From Bacillota bacterium (lineage in GTDB: Bacteria > Bacillota > Clostridia > Caldicoprobacterales > DTU083), in NCBI GenBank assembly GCA_029549985.1, contig JAKPIB010000037.1, positions 1-64,000 of the forward strand: 64,000 nucleotides of DNA, read 5' to 3'. Positions 61,448 through 64,000 of the stretch are shown here, piece by piece. The notes beneath the pieces were generated by a model, which was given only the letters and a program-made list of their open reading frames with translations, had not been told where the DNA came from and ran no database searches. Positions within the stretch are counted from its first letter, which is position 1; every line of letters starts with the position of its first letter. The translations under genes were made by a program, and so were the position numbers.

Positions 61448-64000
61448 ATGGAGTACAACAAGCTGGTAAACGGCGAACCCCTATCCAGGGAAAAGTTCAA
61501 GCGGCCGTCCAGGGAATTCGGCATCATGCCCTTCTGGTTCTGGAACGGCGAAATGAGCTATGAAGAAATGGAGTATCAACTGCGGGAATATTACAACAAG
61601 GGCATTCCCGCCATATATATCCATGCACGCTTTGGGATCCTTGAGCCCATCGGCTACCTGTCCGATGACTGGTTCGACAGGGTCAAGTTCACGATCGAAA
61701 AGGCCCAGGAGATAGGCCTGCAGGTCTGGGTATATGATGAATACAACTGGCCCAGCGGCACTGCCGGCAAAGAGGTAATGAAGCGCAAGCCTGAGCTTAC
61801 GCAAAGATACCTGGAGCTGGTGGAGAGCGACGTGGCAGGGCAGTATTTCACCTTTATGGAGGGCACGGACTCCAGGTACAACGACCTGGAGGAATCAGAA
61901 CCCGTATATGCCTGCGCCATCCTGAAGGAGGACCTGGAGAAGGGCAACCCCAAATTTGTCAACCTGATGCCCTCCCTGTCCTTTGACAAGGTCATATCCT
62001 GGGAGGCTCCAAAAGGCCCGTGGAAGATGTTTTACTTTATAGAGCGCAAGGCTTCATGGTACAGCGACGTGCTGAACCCTGAGACCACAAAGGAGTTTTT
62101 GAAGCTCACCCATGAAAGGTACAAGGAGTACCTGGGCAAAGATTTCAAAAACCTAAAGGGCTTTTACACCGACGAGCCAGCCATGCATTACTTTGAGGTG
62201 GCCAGGGACAACTTCATCATACCCTGGTCCAGGCAGATGTTCAAAATCTTCAAGGAGCACAACGGCTACGACCTCAAGGAACACCTGCCCCACCTGTTCT
62301 ACAACATCGGCGAAGAGTCGGAAAAGATCCGCTATGACTTCTATAGCGCACTGACCAAGCAGTATGAAAAAACCTTCTACAAGGAGATCGCCGACTGGTG
62401 CGATGAGAACGATATGGTGTTCACCGGCCACCTCCTCTTCGAGGAATGGCTGCGCCTGCACGCCAGGACCGGCGGCAACCTCTTCAAGCACCTGCGCCAT
62501 ATGGACATGACGGGTGTAGACCATCTGTACCCCAGGATAGGGACCAGGGAAATGCCTGATGAGCACGTGGCACTTAAGCTCGCCAGCTCGGCAGCCCACC
62601 AGTTCGGCAGCACCAGGCTCCTTTGCGAATCCCTGGGCGGGTCATATTGGGACTGCACCATGGAGCGCATGAAATGGATCGCCGACTGGGAATATGTACT
62701 GGGTGTAAACCTTTTCAACCCCCATGGCTTCCATTATTCCATAGAAGGGGAGCGCAAGCGCGACTGGCCCCCGTCCCAGTTCTATCATCACACCTGGTGG
62801 GAGCAGTACAAGCTGTTCAATGACTATATGACCAGGCTGGGCTATACCTTAAGCGGCGGCAAGCATGTTGCCAAGATCGCCATGCTGTACCCCCTGAACA
62901 GCATCTGGGCTACCTATACGCCCCAGGCGCGCAACAAAACAGGCAACACCATCGAGGGCGAGTTCAACTACATGACCGACCGCCTCCTCAGGCTGCACAC
63001 TGACTTTGATTACCTCGATGAAGACGTTATGACAGAATGCACTATCAAAGACGGCAAGCTCTGCATCAGGGATGAGGAGTATGAAGTCCTCATACTGCCT
63101 GCAGCTACCCACCTGAAGGCTTCGACCCTTGACATAATGGAGAAGTTCGTCAGGGAAGGCGGCAAGATCATCGCCGACACCATGCTGCCCCGCAGGTGCA
63201 TAGAAGGCCAGGCCGATGACTTCGTTGCCAGGATCGAAAACCTCTTTGGAGCCGATCCCTTGAAGGTAAACGAAGCCTATCTGAATGACGAGGCCAAGGA
63301 GTTCAAGATATTTGAGAAGGCCCACGGCGACAAGGGCGGCAAGACTGTCCTGATACAAGGGCCCTCACTGGCCAAGGCGGATGCGCTGGATGTACTGAAG
63401 CGCGCAGTTCTCTCCTGCCTGACCCCCGAGATCGAGATAGACAGCGAAGAGGTATTCTACCTGCACAGGGTCAAGGATGGACAGGACCTGTATTTCCTGA
63501 TCAACCCCACGGATGAGGAGCGGCTTATCCGGGTCAGCATAGAAGGTGAGTTCACGCCTGAGCTGTGGAACCTTGAGACCGGCGAGATCAAGGATATCAA
63601 GGTATACGAATGCAAAGACGGCAAAACGACTTTCAGCCTCCGCATGTACCCCTACGGGTCCGCCATGGTCGGCGTTTCCCCGCTCAAAGCAGGGCTTAAG
63701 GTCGCCGGATCCGATATAGAGGTCACTGAGATCTCAGGGAACACGGTCAAGGGCTACGGCCGGCTTGAGAAGGGCGGCAGCCTGACCGTACTGAAGGACG
63801 GCAGCCTGATCAGGGCCGATGTCCCTGCAGTCAAGCCCTTAGAGCCAATCAGCCTGAAGGGCACCTGGAAGATCCGGACCGACAAGCCCAATACCATATT
63901 GACGGACAACTGGAAGGTCACCTACGATACCGGCCAGTGCGCCGCTGATTTTGCAAAAGAGGATTACTCCTTCGAAGGCTTCTATGACTTCAGGATGGGT
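61448..64000 (+). CDS. GH106-like glycosidase, 3' end outside window
   Basis: Open from ATG 61448 to the right edge (851 codons visible). The start has an AGGAGGT site 7 bp upstream. The N-terminus PFWFWNGEMSYEEMEYQLREY, IPAIYIHARFGI and VWVYDEYNWPSGTAG is the pattern of GH106-type and related rhamnosidase-like proteins; GFYTDEPAMHYFE and LCESLGG hold further acidic residues. The middle region (LILPAATHLKAS) is a Rossmann-like domain and the visible C-terminus begins a GH2-like sugar-binding domain (GTWKI). No signal peptide. Substrate unknown; alpha-L-rhamnosides are a possibility by family. Confidence 0.8.
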   Translation, partial: MEYNKLVNGEPLSREKFKRPSREFGIMPFWFWNGEMSYEEMEYQLREYYNKGIPAIYIHARFGILEPIGYLSDDWFDRVKFTIEKAQEIGLQVWVYDEYNWPSGTAGKEVMKRKPELTQRYLELVESDVAGQYFTFMEGTDSRYNDLEESEPVYACAILKEDLEKGNPKFVNLMPSLSFDKVISWEAPKGPWKMFYFIERKASWYSDVLNPETTKEFLKLTHERYKEYLGKDFKNLKGFYTDEPAMHYFEVARDNFIIPWSRQMFKIFKEHNGYDLKEHLPHLFYNIGEESEKIRYDFYSALTKQYEKTFYKEIADWCDENDMVFTGHLLFEEWLRLHARTGGNLFKHLRHMDMTGVDHLYPRIGTREMPDEHVALKLASSAAHQFGSTRLLCESLGGSYWDCTMERMKWIADWEYVLGVNLFNPHGFHYSIEGERKRDWPPSQFYHHTWWEQYKLFNDYMTRLGYTLSGGKHVAKIAMLYPLNSIWATYTPQARNKTGNTIEGEFNYMTDRLLRLHTDFDYLDEDVMTECTIKDGKLCIRDEEYEVLILPAATHLKASTLDIMEKFVREGGKIIADTMLPRRCIEGQADDFVARIENLFGADPLKVNEAYLNDEAKEFKIFEKAHGDKGGKTVLIQGPSLAKADALDVLKRAVLSCLTPEIEIDSEEVFYLHRVKDGQDLYFLINPTDEERLIRVSIEGEFTPELWNLETGEIKDIKVYECKDGKTTFSLRMYPYGSAMVGVSPLKAGLKVAGSDIEVTEISGNTVKGYGRLEKGGSLTVLKDGSLIRADVPAVKPLEPISLKGTWKIRTDKPNTILTDNWKVTYDTGQCAADFAKEDYSFEGFYDFRMG

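Noticed and set aside
1-64000. CRISPR array, tRNA, rRNA or insertion sequence
   Set aside because: No regularly spaced repeats, no cloverleaf or rRNA-like sequence, and no transposase motif were seen when reading through the intergenic regions.

Overview
The window looks like chromosome from an anaerobic, spore-forming member of the Clostridia (Bacillota). The signs are strong AGGAGG-type ribosome binding sites, sigma-A promoters of the form TTGACA-17-TATAAT, a DUF1836 gene, a CotS/APH-like gene, bactofilin, a c-di-GMP-I riboswitch, a GAAC-N4-GTTC (Firmicutes LexA) box, and many glycan-uptake and glycosidase genes. I cannot name the genus. I see no rRNA, tRNA, CRISPR array, insertion sequence or phage structural gene.

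Layout. 0-4.4 kb: surface polysaccharide genes (GT4 glycosyltransferase cut by the left edge, flippase, LytR-CpsA-Psr ligase, hexapeptide protein). 4.4-8.6 kb: a c-di-GMP riboswitch with its own promoter and terminator ahead of a Cache-GGDEF(degenerate)-EAL protein, then a second degenerate GGDEF protein. 8.5-11.4 kb: a regulatory island with a sigma-like gene and an HTH gene on the minus strand, divergent from an XRE-ImmA/IrrE pair; the shared control region has overlapping promoters, an inverted repeat and a LexA-type box. 11.6-24 kb: housekeeping and accessory genes (WrbA-like, SGNH hydrolase, DUF1836, Memo-AMMECR1 fusion with its radical SAM partner, nucleotide-sugar genes, GHMP kinase, ion permease, APH-like kinase, esterase, sugar transporter and a decayed MFS fragment). 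24-34 kb: bactofilin with an M23 peptidase, a Ser/Thr kinase divergent from an HTH gene, VanZ, HAD phosphatase, ABC exporter, phosphodiesterase, small DUF proteins and an MBL hydrolase.

34-64 kb is devoted to carbohydrates. It holds an ABC-ATPase remnant, a GH116 glucosidase gene broken by a frameshift and an amber codon, and a dehydrogenase, LacI regulator, allulose-6-P epimerase, allose kinase and RpiB set that would convert allose to fructose-6-P. Next come two paralogous GH13-like genes (one cytosolic, one lipoprotein). Divergent from them is a long operon: a large non-lipidated CBM-bearing solute-binding protein, two permeases, an NHL-TPR membrane protein, a YIP1 protein, a DUF5696 protein, two more permeases, a lipoprotein binding protein, and two predicted cytosolic glycosidases, the last cut by the right edge. 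No transport ATPase is encoded, so a shared MsmK-type ATPase elsewhere is implied.

Copies of an AAACGATT-cored near-palindrome lie downstream of the promoters of the dehydrogenase, GH13 and ABC operons, so the local LacI protein may govern all three. The two-ABC/NHL-TPR/YIP1/DUF5696 operon is the best candidate for an undescribed system: it reads as an import-and-degradation unit for an unidentified glycan, with dedicated membrane accessory proteins.
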